From Devosia sp. RR2S18 (GTDB taxonomy: Bacteria > Pseudomonadota > Alphaproteobacteria > Rhizobiales > Devosiaceae), in contig NZ_CP126539.1 in the NCBI RefSeq assembly GCF_030177755.1, positions 1,636,001 through 1,700,000 on the forward strand: 64,000 bases of DNA, read 5' to 3'. Shown here piece after piece: positions 54,694-63,323 of this stretch. How positions within the stretch are numbered: the first letter of the stretch is position 1; the number at the start of each line of letters is the position of its first letter. The translations under genes and the position numbers were made by a program. The notes below the pieces were generated by a model. That model was not told the origin of the DNA, made no database searches, and was given only the letters and a program-made list of their open reading frames with translations.

Positions 54694-54850
54694 AATGTGA
54701 TCTCCCTGATGGAGACCAAGCTAGAGGTCGCAAATTAGGCCGGTCCGAAAAGTGCAACGCAGTTTTTAAGCGAATTGTATGCGTTGCATTTGCTGGTGAT
54801 TAACCACGCCGGACTGTGCAGCCAAAAGGCATCTGAACGGCAAAGAAAGC

Positions 54851-55483
54851 TCAGTTCATGCGCAAGTTCTGCTGCACCACAGTGAGCATTTCCTGCGAGG
54901 AGGCGAACTCGACCGCGACGCCATTTTGGAAGTGGCGGATGACGCGGGCGCGCATGCGGCCGAGCGTGACGGGGGTGCCCATGGCCGGGCGGACGTCGAG
55001 CTCGATGGCAGCGCCCGAGAGCGAGATGTCGATGATCTTGCAATTGTAGCGACGGCCATCGTCGAGCACGACGGTGGAGTGACGGATGTCGGGCACAACG
55101 CGCTCGTGACGGCGATCCTCAGGCAGGTTGAGGATGTCCTTGTTGGCGAGCCAGGTGAGTTGCGCCGCCATCTTATCGCGCTTGCGGGAGGAGGCGGCAA
55201 TATCCATGATGAAGCCGCCATCCATCTGGGAGAGGATGCTGCCCTCGATCCGGCCCACGTGATCGATATAGGCGATGACCTTTTCGCCCACGATGCCGGG
55301 AACGGGCGCCACGACAACGGCGTCGCCGGGGGACATTTCGATAATCTGGCAGGGGAATTCGCTGCGATCGGCCAGCATATAGCGGCCGAGTACCGACACT
55401 CTGACCCGATTATAGCGGATCAGTTCCGGCTCACTGCGGGCAGGTGCGACTACGCGCAGGGAACCAAGATCATCGCTGAGCAT
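54851..55483 (-). CDS. Double PilZ-domain protein
   Basis: 210 aa. The C-terminal PilZ domain has the c-di-GMP motif RRHER (RxxxR) and DISLSGAAIELD (DxSxxG). An N-terminal, degenerate copy shows RYNRVRVSVLGRYML and CQIIEMSPGDAVV (DxSxxG degraded to EMSPGD). So one domain likely binds c-di-GMP and the other may not. Start at MLSDDLGSLRVV was chosen; an in-frame TTG 36 bp upstream gives a longer form. It lies near the LapG-like gene. Confidence 0.85.
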   Translation of the reverse strand: MLSDDLGSLRVVAPARSEPELIRYNRVRVSVLGRYMLADRSEFPCQIIEMSPGDAVVVAPVPGIVGEKVIAYIDHVGRIEGSILSQMDGGFIMDIAASSRKRDKMAAQLTWLANKDILNLPEDRRHERVVPDIRHSTVVLDDGRRYNCKIIDISLSGAAIELDVRPAMGTPVTLGRMRARVIRHFQNGVAVEFASSQEMLTVVQQNLRMN

Positions 55484-55608
55484 GCGCTGGACCGCCGAAC
55501 CCGTTGTGTGTGACAACAAGTTAAGCGCTCTTGGTTAACGCAAAGTTTTGCCCAGGCAGGGATAAATCGTCACGCTGCACTCATCCGGGCAATACTTCGC
55601 TAAGCCTG

Positions 55609-56265
55609 CTACTGGCGGCCGCCGTCGATCACCGCTAGGTGGGCGTAGCGCCGAGCGGACCGCCCATAGACCATGGTGGGCAGAGCGTTGCTGGAACCAA
55701 CATGATTAGAATAATTGGTGTCGTTGACCACTTGAGAGGCAACCTCGCGGACCTCGTCTTGGAGATCCATGTCGTCTGGCCAGATCAGCCGCAACCCGGT
55801 GATGCGCTGTTCGAGAATCGGCTGCACGCCAAGCCAATAGGGTTCATCCAAGGCCGTCATGCCGCCGAGCAGACGGGTGTGGGTAGAGCCATTGTGCCGC
55901 AAGGGCATGAGAATGGTCTCGAAGCTCACCTTGGTGTGTAGGGCAGTGGTGCCCTGGAACGTGACCAGCGCAACGGCATGGTCTTCGGTGACCGCACGGA
56001 CAAGCGTCTCCATGGCATCGGAATCGCGCTCATGCCAAAGGCCGGTGAAGGAACGGCCCTTGAGTTCGCGGCAGTAGCTGGTGCAGAGGTGCGACCCAGC
56101 CAGGCGGAAGGAAAACTGCTCGTTTTCCCCAAGTTCAAGGATGAAGGTATTGGCCAGGGCTTCCCGGATGCGGGTGGGGTCAATATCCTTGCGGTCAGGC
56201 GCGCTTCGCGAACCCCGGATAGAGTTCCAATAGGCGTAGAGCTGTCTGGTGCTAGTTGTTTGCAT
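55609..56265 (-). CDS. PAS_5 domain protein
   Basis: 218 aa. RQLYAYWNSIRGSRSAPDRK and IDPTRIREALANTFILEL open the alphaproteobacterial PAS_5 (DUF1457) domain, which continues with FSFRLAGSHLCTSYCRELKG and RSFTGLWHERD. Such proteins are predicted sensors; some affect flagellar or cell-cycle control. No ligand is known. There are no output domains. The gene stands alone, 125 bp from the PilZ gene start. Confidence 0.8.
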   Translation of the reverse strand: MQTTSTRQLYAYWNSIRGSRSAPDRKDIDPTRIREALANTFILELGENEQFSFRLAGSHLCTSYCRELKGRSFTGLWHERDSDAMETLVRAVTEDHAVALVTFQGTTALHTKVSFETILMPLRHNGSTHTRLLGGMTALDEPYWLGVQPILEQRITGLRLIWPDDMDLQDEVREVASQVVNDTNYSNHVGSSNALPTMVYGRSARRYAHLAVIDGGRQ

Positions 56266-56443
56266 TTTGTTGAACCCGCTTGTACCCGGCCGACGTTCCC
56301 CCCATGGAACGCCGCCCCGCAGCCAAGAGTGGCAAAGGTCGGGCCGGAACGCCCGCTTAAAGGTTAATTAAGGTTAACGCGGGTGTCCCAATGTGGAAAA
56401 GAATGCGGCAAGGCCGGTGGCGCCGGGGTCTCGGAGTGAAGCG

Positions 56444-57196
56444 ATGACGGAACAAGAGCGGGTACCGGCTGGTCCCGGTGAAGCGGGGCGTGAGCCGGTC
56501 TTCCTGCTGCCCGGAGCGGTGGCCGTGCTTTCGGCGGTGCTTATCGTCATTCATCTTGCGTCAACCCTGGTTCTTAACGCCGAGGGTTTGGTGGAAGTAC
56601 TCTTCCTGTTTGCCTTTCAGCCCTTGCGGATCGTGGCGGCGCCCGCTGACCCCACGCTCGCGATTCCGCTCATCTGGACGCCGTTCACCCACGCCCTGCT
56701 GCATGGCAGCTGGGAACACCTGCTGGTCAATATCGCCTGGCTGGCGATTTTCGCGACGCCAATCGCTCGTCGCTATGGCGCCTGGCCAATGCTGGCGATC
56801 TTCTTCATATCGGCGGCGGCCGGCGCGGCCTTCTTTGCCGCCGTCACTCTCTATGACGGTGCCTATCTGATCGGTGCGTCAGGAGGCGTTGCGGGGCTGA
56901 CCGGTGCTGCGGTGCGGTTTATCTTCCAGCCGGTGGTAATTGCCGATCATCCAGAGACAGGCGAACGCGTCGTACTGGGTCGGCGGCTCGCCACCCTAAG
57001 CGATGTGATGCGGGACGGACGGGCGCGAACATTCGTCTTGATCTGGGTGTTGCTTAACGCGGCAGTGCCGCTGCTGCCACTCATTACCGGTACGCCAGTT
57101 GCAGTGGCGTGGCAGGCACATCTGGGCGGGTTCTTCGCCGGATTGCTGGTTGTGGGCCTTTTCGAGCGTCGGCCTCACTCGACCAGTTCTCAATAG
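56444..57196 (+). CDS. Rhomboid family intramembrane serine protease
   Basis: 250 aa with about six helices. The catalytic serine is in [14 protein letters not shown] and the histidine in [36 protein letters not shown] is the conserved L1/helix 2 region. Substrates in alphaproteobacteria are unknown. A soluble loop of about 30 residues ([20 protein letters not shown]) between two helices is unusual in small rhomboids. GGAG precedes the ATG. It overlaps convergent hisI by 7 bp. Confidence 0.87.
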   Translation: MTEQERVPAGPGEAGREPVFLLPGAVAVLSAVLIVIHLASTLVLNAEGLVEVLFLFAFQPLRIVAAPADPTLAIPLIWTPFTHALLHGSWEHLLVNIAWLAIFATPIARRYGAWPMLAIFFISAAAGAAFFAAVTLYDGAYLIGASGGVAGLTGAAVRFIFQPVVIADHPETGERVVLGRRLATLSDVMRDGRARTFVLIWVLLNAAVPLLPLITGTPVAVAWQAHLGGFFAGLLVVGLFERRPHSTSSQ

Positions 57197-57636
57197 ACCC
57201 CGGCCGGATCGAAAAGGCGGGGAAGGCCGGTGTCTTCTAGGCCAGCCGTGCCATCCACAACGGCAACGCGGCGATAGAAACAGGATTTGCGGCCGGTGTG
57301 GCAGGCGGCTCCCCGGCCGGTCTGGCGAACGACCATCACCAGGGCGTCCTGATCGCAATCGGTGCGCAGTTCGACCACCTCCTGCAGCTCCCCCGAGGTC
57401 TCGCCCTTTTTCCAGATCTTGCCCCGCGAGCGGGACCAGTAGTGGGCAATGCCGCTGTCGAGGGTGAGGCGGAGGGCCTCCTGGTTCATGTGTGCCAGCA
57501 TCAGCACGTCATTACTGCCGCTTTCGACGGTCACCACCGTGACCAGCCCGTGAGCATCGAAGCGAGGTGCGAATGTCGTGCCCTCCTCGAGAGCTGCGTG
57601 GGAAAGCGAAGCGGGATCGGTGAACGTCTGGGTCAT
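57190..57636 (-). CDS. hisI: Phosphoribosyl-AMP cyclohydrolase
   Basis: 148 aa, the single-domain HisI without the HisE part. Opens the purine ring of PR-AMP in histidine synthesis. [19 protein letters not shown], the metal site [11 protein letters not shown] and the zinc cysteines [12 protein letters not shown] are intact. An additional N-terminal run of 20 residues precedes the core. No other his gene is nearby. Confidence 0.94.
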   Translation of the reverse strand: MTQTFTDPASLSHAALEEGTTFAPRFDAHGLVTVVTVESGSNDVLMLAHMNQEALRLTLDSGIAHYWSRSRGKIWKKGETSGELQEVVELRTDCDQDALVMVVRQTGRGAACHTGRKSCFYRRVAVVDGTAGLEDTGLPRLFDPAGVY

Positions 57637-57774
57637 GTTGCCGGTTCTATACCGGGCCGTTGAGACGCGCCAGTACGCGGCAGTGCCGGCAATTCGCCAT
57701 CACGCTTGAGTGGGTGCCAGCATCCTTTGCGAGGCGGCGGGATTGAGCCTTGAACGAGAGAGGCCCAGTGTGTT

Positions 57775-58881
57775 TTGGAAAACCGGACAAGCATAAACAC
57801 CAGGCGCATGGCCGGCATCGACATGGCCCGCGGACTGGCGCTCATCGGCATGTTGGCGGTGCATTTCGGCCCCAAGGACGACGACAGCCTACTCGAGACA
57901 ATTTATGGGCTACCGCATGGCCGGGCCTCGATCCTCTTTGCGGTGGTTGCAGGTCTTGGCATTACCCTGCTGACGCAGCGGGACCGGTGGCGGGGCCAGG
58001 TGCGCCTGGCGAGTTTCGCGCTGGTGCTATTGCCGTTAGGCCTAGCCCTGCAGGTGCTCGACCATGGCGTGGCCGTGATCCTGCACCATTACGCGGCCTT
58101 CTTCGCTGTGGGCGCCATTGCTGCAAGCTTGTCGACGCCAAGCTTGCTTGGGATCGCTACCGTGATGTCCGTGCTGGGGCCGAGCATCTATTTTGCCGGT
58201 AGAGCTGAATGGCCGGACCTGTTTGGCCGTTCCACGGTGGACCTGCTCGACAACCCGCTTGAGATCGGGGAGGCGCTCCTGTTCAGCGGACCCTATCCGC
58301 TGCTGACGTGGATCGCGCCCATCCTATGGGGCATGTGGCTCGGGCGGCAGGATCTGGCCCGGCGAAGCGTAGCGTTGCGCTTGTTTCTGATCGGTACGGC
58401 GGTGGCGGTGGCGAGCTTGCTGGCTTCCCACTGGCTGGTAGAAATGTTTGGGGCAACACGGCGCATCGATGACTGGCGGCTGCTGCTCAGTTCCTATGCG
58501 CACAGCCAGATGCCACTCTGGATCATCCAGTCAGCTGCGATTGCAACGGGGCTGCTCGGTCTATGCCTTGTGCTGTCCGGGTTCGCCGAGCGCCTGTGGT
58601 TCCCGCTCGCCGCGCTGGGCCGAATGGTGCTCAGCCTCTATGTGCTGCACCTGGTGATCCTCCACGCCTTCCCCGGCTTCCTCAACCACCGCGCCGTCGA
58701 ACCGGCCATCGCCTCCGTCCTCGGCTATGTGGCCTTTGGAATGCTGGTGGCGATGGTCTGGGTACCCAGGGGCAGGGGGCCGGTAGAAAGCCTGCTTCAC
58801 GCCACGGCAGGCCTCATCGAGCGCAGTGTGGCACAGCGCCAGAAGGCCCGTCGGGACGAGAAAGAGGCCTCAGCGCGCTAG
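57775..58881 (+). CDS. HGSNAT/DUF418-like membrane protein
   Basis: 368 aa with about ten helices. [20 protein letters not shown] and [20 protein letters not shown] are the family start; the HFGP and HGRAS histidines match the acetyltransfer region of heparan-alpha-glucosaminide N-acetyltransferase-like proteins. The C-terminal half ([20 protein letters not shown]) resembles DUF418. Acetyl-transfer is a guess. The start is uncertain: TTG at 57775 or ATG at 57808 ([12 protein letters not shown]), neither with a strong ribosome site. It overlaps convergent folE by 4 bp. Confidence 0.75.
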   Translation: MENRTSINTRRMAGIDMARGLALIGMLAVHFGPKDDDSLLETIYGLPHGRASILFAVVAGLGITLLTQRDRWRGQVRLASFALVLLPLGLALQVLDHGVAVILHHYAAFFAVGAIAASLSTPSLLGIATVMSVLGPSIYFAGRAEWPDLFGRSTVDLLDNPLEIGEALLFSGPYPLLTWIAPILWGMWLGRQDLARRSVALRLFLIGTAVAVASLLASHWLVEMFGATRRIDDWRLLLSSYAHSQMPLWIIQSAAIATGLLGLCLVLSGFAERLWFPLAALGRMVLSLYVLHLVILHAFPGFLNHRAVEPAIASVLGYVAFGMLVAMVWVPRGRGPVESLLHATAGLIERSVAQRQKARRDEKEASAR

Positions 58882-59501
58882 CGCTTGCCGATCATGGCAA
58901 AGAAACGATCCCGTTCGACGCGGTCCTCGGCGAACACGCCAGTGAAGCGATGGGTGATGGTGGACGCGCCATGGGCGTGAACGCCGCGCATAGTCATGCA
59001 CATATGTTCAGCTTCCAGCATCACGGCGGCGCCGCGCGGGTTGAGGTTCTCATTGACCGCATCGATGATCTGCGCGGTGAGATTCTCCTGCGTCTGCAAG
59101 CGGCGGGCGAAGACTTCGACCAGCCGGGCAAGCTTGGAGAGGCCAACTACCCCATCGTGGGGCAGGTAGGCGATGTGCGCCTTGCCCACGAAGGGTACCA
59201 TGTGGTGCTCGCAATGGGAATGAAAGGGAATGTCGCGGACCAGCACGATGTCGTCGTAACCGCCGACCTCGCGGAAGGTCTTGGAGAGAATGGCGACTGG
59301 ATCCTGATCGTAGCCAGCAAACAGTTCGCCATAGGCGCGCGCTACGCGGGCGGGCGTTTCAAGGAGGCCCTCGCGTGTCGGATCGTCACCGGCCCAGGCG
59401 ATCAGCGTGCGCACGGCAGCCTCAGCCTCTTCCTGAGTGGGCCGCTTGATAGGGGCGGCGGGGAACGGCGTAACGCCGAGCGGCTCGGGGCGAGCGTCCA
59501 T
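58878..59501 (-). CDS. folE: GTP cyclohydrolase I
   Basis: 207 aa. Converts GTP to dihydroneopterin triphosphate, first step of folate synthesis. Signature motifs are [19 protein letters not shown] (zinc Cys/His) and [18 protein letters not shown]. The start ATG at [15 protein letters not shown] fits family length; an upstream in-frame methionine is 22 codons away. Divergent from the IscU-like gene. Confidence 0.95.
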   Translation of the reverse strand: MDARPEPLGVTPFPAAPIKRPTQEEAEAAVRTLIAWAGDDPTREGLLETPARVARAYGELFAGYDQDPVAILSKTFREVGGYDDIVLVRDIPFHSHCEHHMVPFVGKAHIAYLPHDGVVGLSKLARLVEVFARRLQTQENLTAQIIDAVNENLNPRGAAVMLEAEHMCMTMRGVHAHGASTITHRFTGVFAEDRVERDRFFAMIGKR

Positions 59502-59570
59502 GATCTTGGTCCTCAAAGCGGCTAGATTACGCGTCCAGCATGGTTCTGGATCAAAGCGGCGGCACATGCC

Positions 59571-59599
59571 CTGACAGCCGGCTTCTGACGACCTATATA
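59571..59599 (+). promoter_or_regulatory. Promoter for the IscU-like/yidD/thrS unit
   Basis: -35 CTGACA (59571-59576), 17-bp spacer, -10 TATATA (59594-59599), 44 bp before the ATG. A good sigma-70 match. Confidence 0.5.
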
Positions 59600-59642
59600 A
59601 GCCTCGCCTACCTTCATCACAAGAAACAGTATTTTGCGTGCA

Positions 59643-60098
59643 ATGGAACTGAGCGATCTCTATTCCGAAAAGATCCTAGATCTCGCCGCCAACGCGCCGC
59701 AGCCGGGACGCTTGGCGCAGCCGGACGCCAGTGCGCGCAAGACGTCCAAGGTGTGTGGTTCAGTGGTCGAAGTCGATCTAGTGGTGCGCGAAGGAGTCAT
59801 TGTTGCCTATGGCCACCAGGTCAGCGCCTGTGCGCTGGGGCAGACCAGCGCAGCGGTGGTGGCGCGCGAGATTGTGGGGACGTCGGCGGCTGAGTTTGTG
59901 GCGCTGCGCAACACCGTCCGCACCATGCTGAACGAGGAGGGCGCGCCATTGCCCGATGGCAAGTGGAGCGATCTGCGCTACCTTGAGCCGGTGCGGGGCT
60001 ATCGGGCGCGGCACGCCTCCACGATGCTGGTGTTCGACGCGGTGGTGGCGGCACTCGAGAAAATCGAATCTGCAGAATCGGTTGTGGCCAAAAGCTGA
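59643..60098 (+). CDS. Fe-S cluster assembly scaffold (IscU/SufU-like)
   Basis: 151 aa. An IscU-type scaffold holds nascent Fe-S clusters. [18 protein letters not shown] opens the fold. Two of the usual three ligand cysteines are visible: [10 protein letters not shown] and [14 protein letters not shown]. Where the third should be, the sequence reads [14 protein letters not shown], so histidine or none replaces it. Reported homologues in alphaproteobacteria share this, so it may be a variant class. The promoter candidate lies 44 bp upstream. yidD overlaps its stop (TGATG). Confidence 0.82.
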   Translation: MELSDLYSEKILDLAANAPQPGRLAQPDASARKTSKVCGSVVEVDLVVREGVIVAYGHQVSACALGQTSAAVVAREIVGTSAAEFVALRNTVRTMLNEEGAPLPDGKWSDLRYLEPVRGYRARHASTMLVFDAVVAALEKIESAESVVAKS

Positions 60099-60409
60099 TG
60101 CGGCGGGTGAGTGATGTCTTCTGGCGGGCGGTGGACCTGCCGTTTAAGTTCACGGCGGTGCTGCTGATCACTATCTACCGCTATACGCTCTCGGCAGTGG
60201 TGGGGCGGACGTGCCGGCATTTGCCGACCTGCTCGGAATTCACGCGCGACGCCATCTGGCAGCATGGCTTTTGGCCTGGGGGCTGGATGGGACTGGCCCG
60301 TATCACTAGGTGCCGGCCGGGCGGGAGCCATGGCTATGATCCGGTGCCCGAGATGGCACCGGCTGCGGCGCGGTGGTATCTGCCATGGCGCTATGGGCGC
60401 TGGAAATAA
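60098..60409 (+). CDS. yidD: Membrane protein insertion efficiency factor YidD
   Basis: 103 aa. Helps YidC-dependent insertion of membrane proteins. ITIYRYTLSAVVGRTCRHLP, TCSEFTRDAIWQHGFWPGGW and RITRCRPGGSHGYDPVP are the family core with three conserved cysteines. Usually found beside rnpA/yidC; here it lies in an operon with an Fe-S scaffold. An amphipathic N-terminal helix is expected. Confidence 0.92.
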   Translation: MRRVSDVFWRAVDLPFKFTAVLLITIYRYTLSAVVGRTCRHLPTCSEFTRDAIWQHGFWPGGWMGLARITRCRPGGSHGYDPVPEMAPAAARWYLPWRYGRWK

Positions 60410-60480
60410 CGGCCAGTCGTGCTAGACAGGCCGCCGCGTAGCGGTTTTGGCTACACTCATTCCTATTCTGGAGATCTCAA

Positions 60481-62463
60481 ATGTCGATCAAGGTGACGTT
60501 CCCCGATGGTGCACAACGCGATTTCACGCGCGGCACCACCGGCACCGAAATCGTTGAAGGGATCTCCAAGAGCCTGGCAAAAAAGACGGTAGCGATGCGC
60601 TGGAACGGCGTGGTGAGCGACCTCGCCGAGCCGCTCAACGAGGACGGCCGCATCGAGTTCGTGACGCGCGACAGCGGCTCCAAGGACGTGCTGGAACTGA
60701 TCCGGCACGACACGGCGCACGTGCTGGCCGAGGCGGTGCAGGAGCTCTGGCCCGGTACGCAGGTGACGATCGGCCCGGTGATCGACAACGGCTTTTACTA
60801 CGACTTCAAACGGGAGACGCCGTTTTCGGAGGAGGACTTCCCTGCCATCGAAAAGAAGATGGCCGAGATCGTCGAGCGCGGCGCCGCCTTCACTAAGGAA
60901 GTGTGGGACCGCGAGGAAGCCAAGCGCGTGTTTGGCGCCAAGGGCGAGACGTTCAAGGTCGAGCTGATCGATGCCATTCCGGCCGACCAGGACGTCAAGA
61001 TCTACAAGCAGGGTCAGTGGTTCGACCTCTGCCGCGGGCCGCATATGCGCTCGACGCGCGATATCGGGCAGGCGTTCAAGCTCACCAAGGTGGCGGGCGC
61101 CTATTGGCGTGGCGACAGCAAGAACCCGGTCCTGAGCCGCATCTATGGCACCGCCTTTGCCACCAAGGAAGAGTTGGCGGCCCATCTCCACATGCTGGAG
61201 GAGGCCGAAAAGCGCGACCATCGCAAGATCGGTCAGGAGATGGATCTGTACCATTTCCAGTCCGAAGCGCAGGGGAGCGTGTTCTGGCACCCAAAGGGGT
61301 ATGTGCTTTACAACCAGATGGAGGCCTATATCCGCCGCCGTCTGAATGCGTCCGGATACCAGGAAGTGAAAACGCCGCAGCTGATGAGCTCCAAGTTCTG
61401 GGAGCAGTCCGGCCACTGGGGCAAGTATCGCGAGAACATGTTCGTGGTGCCCGACGAGGTGCCCGGAACCGAGGACGAGGGCCCGGTCCTGTCGGGCGAG
61501 GGTGACCTCATGGCGCTCAAGCCGATGAACTGCCCGGCGCATGTGCAGATCTTCAACCAGGGCATCAAGAGCTATCGCGACCTGCCGCTGCGCATGGCCG
61601 AATTCGGCTGCTGTCACCGCAACGAGGCGCATGGTGCACTCCATGGGCTGATGCGCGTCCGGCAGATGACCCAGGACGATGCACATATCTTCTGCCGCGA
61701 GGACCAGATCCAAAGCGAGACCGAGCACTTCGTGCATCTGCTCTATTCGGTCTATGGGCACATGGGCTTCGAAAATGTCGTGATCAAGCTGGCGACCCGG
61801 CCCGAGAAGTTCGGTGGTACCATCGAGCGCTGGGATGCGGCCGAGAAGGCGCTGGGCGATGCTCTGCGCGCGACGGGCTATGATTTCGAGATCGCCGAAG
61901 GCGAGGGCGCGTTCTATGCGCCCAAGCTCGAATTCCACCTCAAGGACGCTATCGGCCGGAGCTGGCAGGTGGGCACGCTGCAACTCGACTATGTGCTGCC
62001 CGAGCGGCTCGACGCCACCTATGTGGCCGAAGACGGCAGCCGCAAATGTGCGGTGATGCTGCATCGGGCGATCCTGGGGTCGCTGGAGCGCTTCATCGGC
62101 ATGATGATCGAGAACTATGCCGGCAAGATGCCGATGTGGCTCGCGCCCACCCAGGTGGTGGTGGCGACCATCGTCTCGGAGGCGGACGAGTATGCCCAAA
62201 GACTGGTGCGCCAGTTGCGCGACGCCGGTATTCGGGCCGAGCTTGATACCCGCAACGAGAAGATCAACTACAAGGTGCGCGAGCACTCGGTGGGCAAGGT
62301 GCCGCTGATGTTCGTGGTCGGCCGCCGCGAGGCTGAGGAGGGGACCGTGTCGGTACGCCGGCTCGGCACCGAGGGGCAGAAAGTGGAGCCATTTATGGAC
62401 GCCATGGTGGCGCTCATGGCCGAAGCTACTGCACCCGACCTCAAGGCGAAGGCTGCTGCCTGA
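60481..62463 (+). CDS. thrS: Threonine--tRNA ligase
   Basis: 660 aa. Charges tRNA-Thr with editing of serine. N-terminal TGS domain ([20 protein letters not shown]), editing domain with [20 protein letters not shown], and catalytic core [35 protein letters not shown] plus zinc ligands C-H-H are present. The C-terminal anticodon-binding domain ends in [12 protein letters not shown]. The stop overlaps the next ORF's start (TGATG). Confidence 0.97.
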   Translation: MSIKVTFPDGAQRDFTRGTTGTEIVEGISKSLAKKTVAMRWNGVVSDLAEPLNEDGRIEFVTRDSGSKDVLELIRHDTAHVLAEAVQELWPGTQVTIGPVIDNGFYYDFKRETPFSEEDFPAIEKKMAEIVERGAAFTKEVWDREEAKRVFGAKGETFKVELIDAIPADQDVKIYKQGQWFDLCRGPHMRSTRDIGQAFKLTKVAGAYWRGDSKNPVLSRIYGTAFATKEELAAHLHMLEEAEKRDHRKIGQEMDLYHFQSEAQGSVFWHPKGYVLYNQMEAYIRRRLNASGYQEVKTPQLMSSKFWEQSGHWGKYRENMFVVPDEVPGTEDEGPVLSGEGDLMALKPMNCPAHVQIFNQGIKSYRDLPLRMAEFGCCHRNEAHGALHGLMRVRQMTQDDAHIFCREDQIQSETEHFVHLLYSVYGHMGFENVVIKLATRPEKFGGTIERWDAAEKALGDALRATGYDFEIAEGEGAFYAPKLEFHLKDAIGRSWQVGTLQLDYVLPERLDATYVAEDGSRKCAVMLHRAILGSLERFIGMMIENYAGKMPMWLAPTQVVVATIVSEADEYAQRLVRQLRDAGIRAELDTRNEKINYKVREHSVGKVPLMFVVGRREAEEGTVSVRRLGTEGQKVEPFMDAMVALMAEATAPDLKAKAAA

Positions 62464-62693
62464 TGCCGCAACGGCCATCCAATCGTGAGATGAAGGCCCT
62501 CTACCATCTGGGCGAGGACAATGTCCTTGGCCCGGATGACTTTAAGGACGTCGGCGAGAAGGTCTTTGCCGGCATGCTGAAGAAGCAGTGGATCGAAGCG
62601 GTGGAGGGCCAAGAGAGCAAGTACCGGACCACCGAGAAGGGCCGCGTCATCCACGACGAGGAAGTTTACTTCACCGGCCGCTGGAAGCGTTAG
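62463..62693 (+). CDS. 76-aa conserved-looking protein coupled to thrS
   Basis: 76 aa. SNREMKALYHLGEDNVLGPD, DFKDVGEKVFAGMLKKQW and YRTTEKGRVIHDEEVYF form a charged alpha/beta protein; the pattern is compatible with a winged-helix fold (inference). No family recognised. The ATG overlaps the thrS stop by 1 bp, which argues that it is real. Its stop codon lies within the left arm of the inverted repeat at 62690. Confidence 0.65.
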   Translation: MPQRPSNREMKALYHLGEDNVLGPDDFKDVGEKVFAGMLKKQWIEAVEGQESKYRTTEKGRVIHDEEVYFTGRWKR

Positions 62694-62834
62694 AGGCCAT
62701 CTGGGAGCCGTTGCGCCGGCCGCCTGACACGCTTTTCTGCGCTTCCGGTGCTCACGTACAACAAGTACGCTCCGCTCCGGTTCTCAAACAGCGCGCCAGT
62801 CGCCTCGGCGCAGCGGCTCCCAGATGGCCTCTAA
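62690..62834. repeat. 145-bp long inverted repeat, MITE-like
   Basis: Left arm TTAGAGGCCATCTGGGAGCC G (62690-62710) and right arm (62814-62834) are perfect inverted copies over 21 bp. After one mismatched pair, a further 7 bp (TGCGCCG) also pair. The centre has a small palindrome (GTAC-AACAA-GTAC). Each arm ends in TA at the outer edge, as expected for a TA target duplication. No ORF is inside. It may be a non-autonomous element or a strong hairpin after the thrS unit. Confidence 0.7.
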
Positions 62835-62864
62835 GTGGCTTGTACGTAGAAGTGACAGGATCCC

Positions 62865-63296
62865 ATGGCCGAGCCGATCAAGATCACGCGCTCTGTTTCG
62901 ATCGATCCGGGCGAGATCGAGGAGAACTTTGTGCGCGCGTCGGGGCCGGGCGGGCAGAACGTCAACAAGGTCTCGAGTGCCGTGCAGTTGCGCTTCGACC
63001 TGGCCAATTCCCCGAGCATTCCCGAGCCGATGAAGCGACGGGTGGCGAGCCTTGCAGGCAAGCGGCTGACCAAGGATGGCGTGCTGGTTATCACGGCTAA
63101 CACCCATCGCGACCAGCCCATGAACCGGGCAGACGCGCTGGAGCGACTCGTCGGACTGCTGGTTGCGGGTGCGTATGTGCCCAAGGCGCGGATTGCGACG
63201 CGACCGACGCTTGCCTCCAAGCAGCGGCGCTTACAGGGAAAATCCATTCGCTCGGGCGTCAAGCAGTTGCGCAAGATCAAGCCGGACATCGATTAG
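62865..63296 (+). CDS. arfB: Alternative ribosome-rescue factor ArfB
   Basis: 143 aa. Releases peptides from ribosomes stalled without a stop codon. The catalytic GGQ is in RASGPGGQNVNKVSSAVQLR (about residue 29), and the basic C-terminal tail (SKQRRLQGKSIRSGVKQLRK) enters the empty mRNA channel. Full-length RF domains are absent. The ATG has AGGAT upstream. It lies just after the inverted repeat. Confidence 0.92.
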   Translation: MAEPIKITRSVSIDPGEIEENFVRASGPGGQNVNKVSSAVQLRFDLANSPSIPEPMKRRVASLAGKRLTKDGVLVITANTHRDQPMNRADALERLVGLLVAGAYVPKARIATRPTLASKQRRLQGKSIRSGVKQLRKIKPDID

Positions 63297-63323
63297 AATT
63301 CCACCAGCGATCAGAGGGACCAA

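Noticed and set aside
60463..62478. 671-codon minus-strand open frame opposite thrS
   Set aside because: It mirrors thrS almost exactly and arises from high-GC codon bias; its composition (His/Leu-rich) matches no family.
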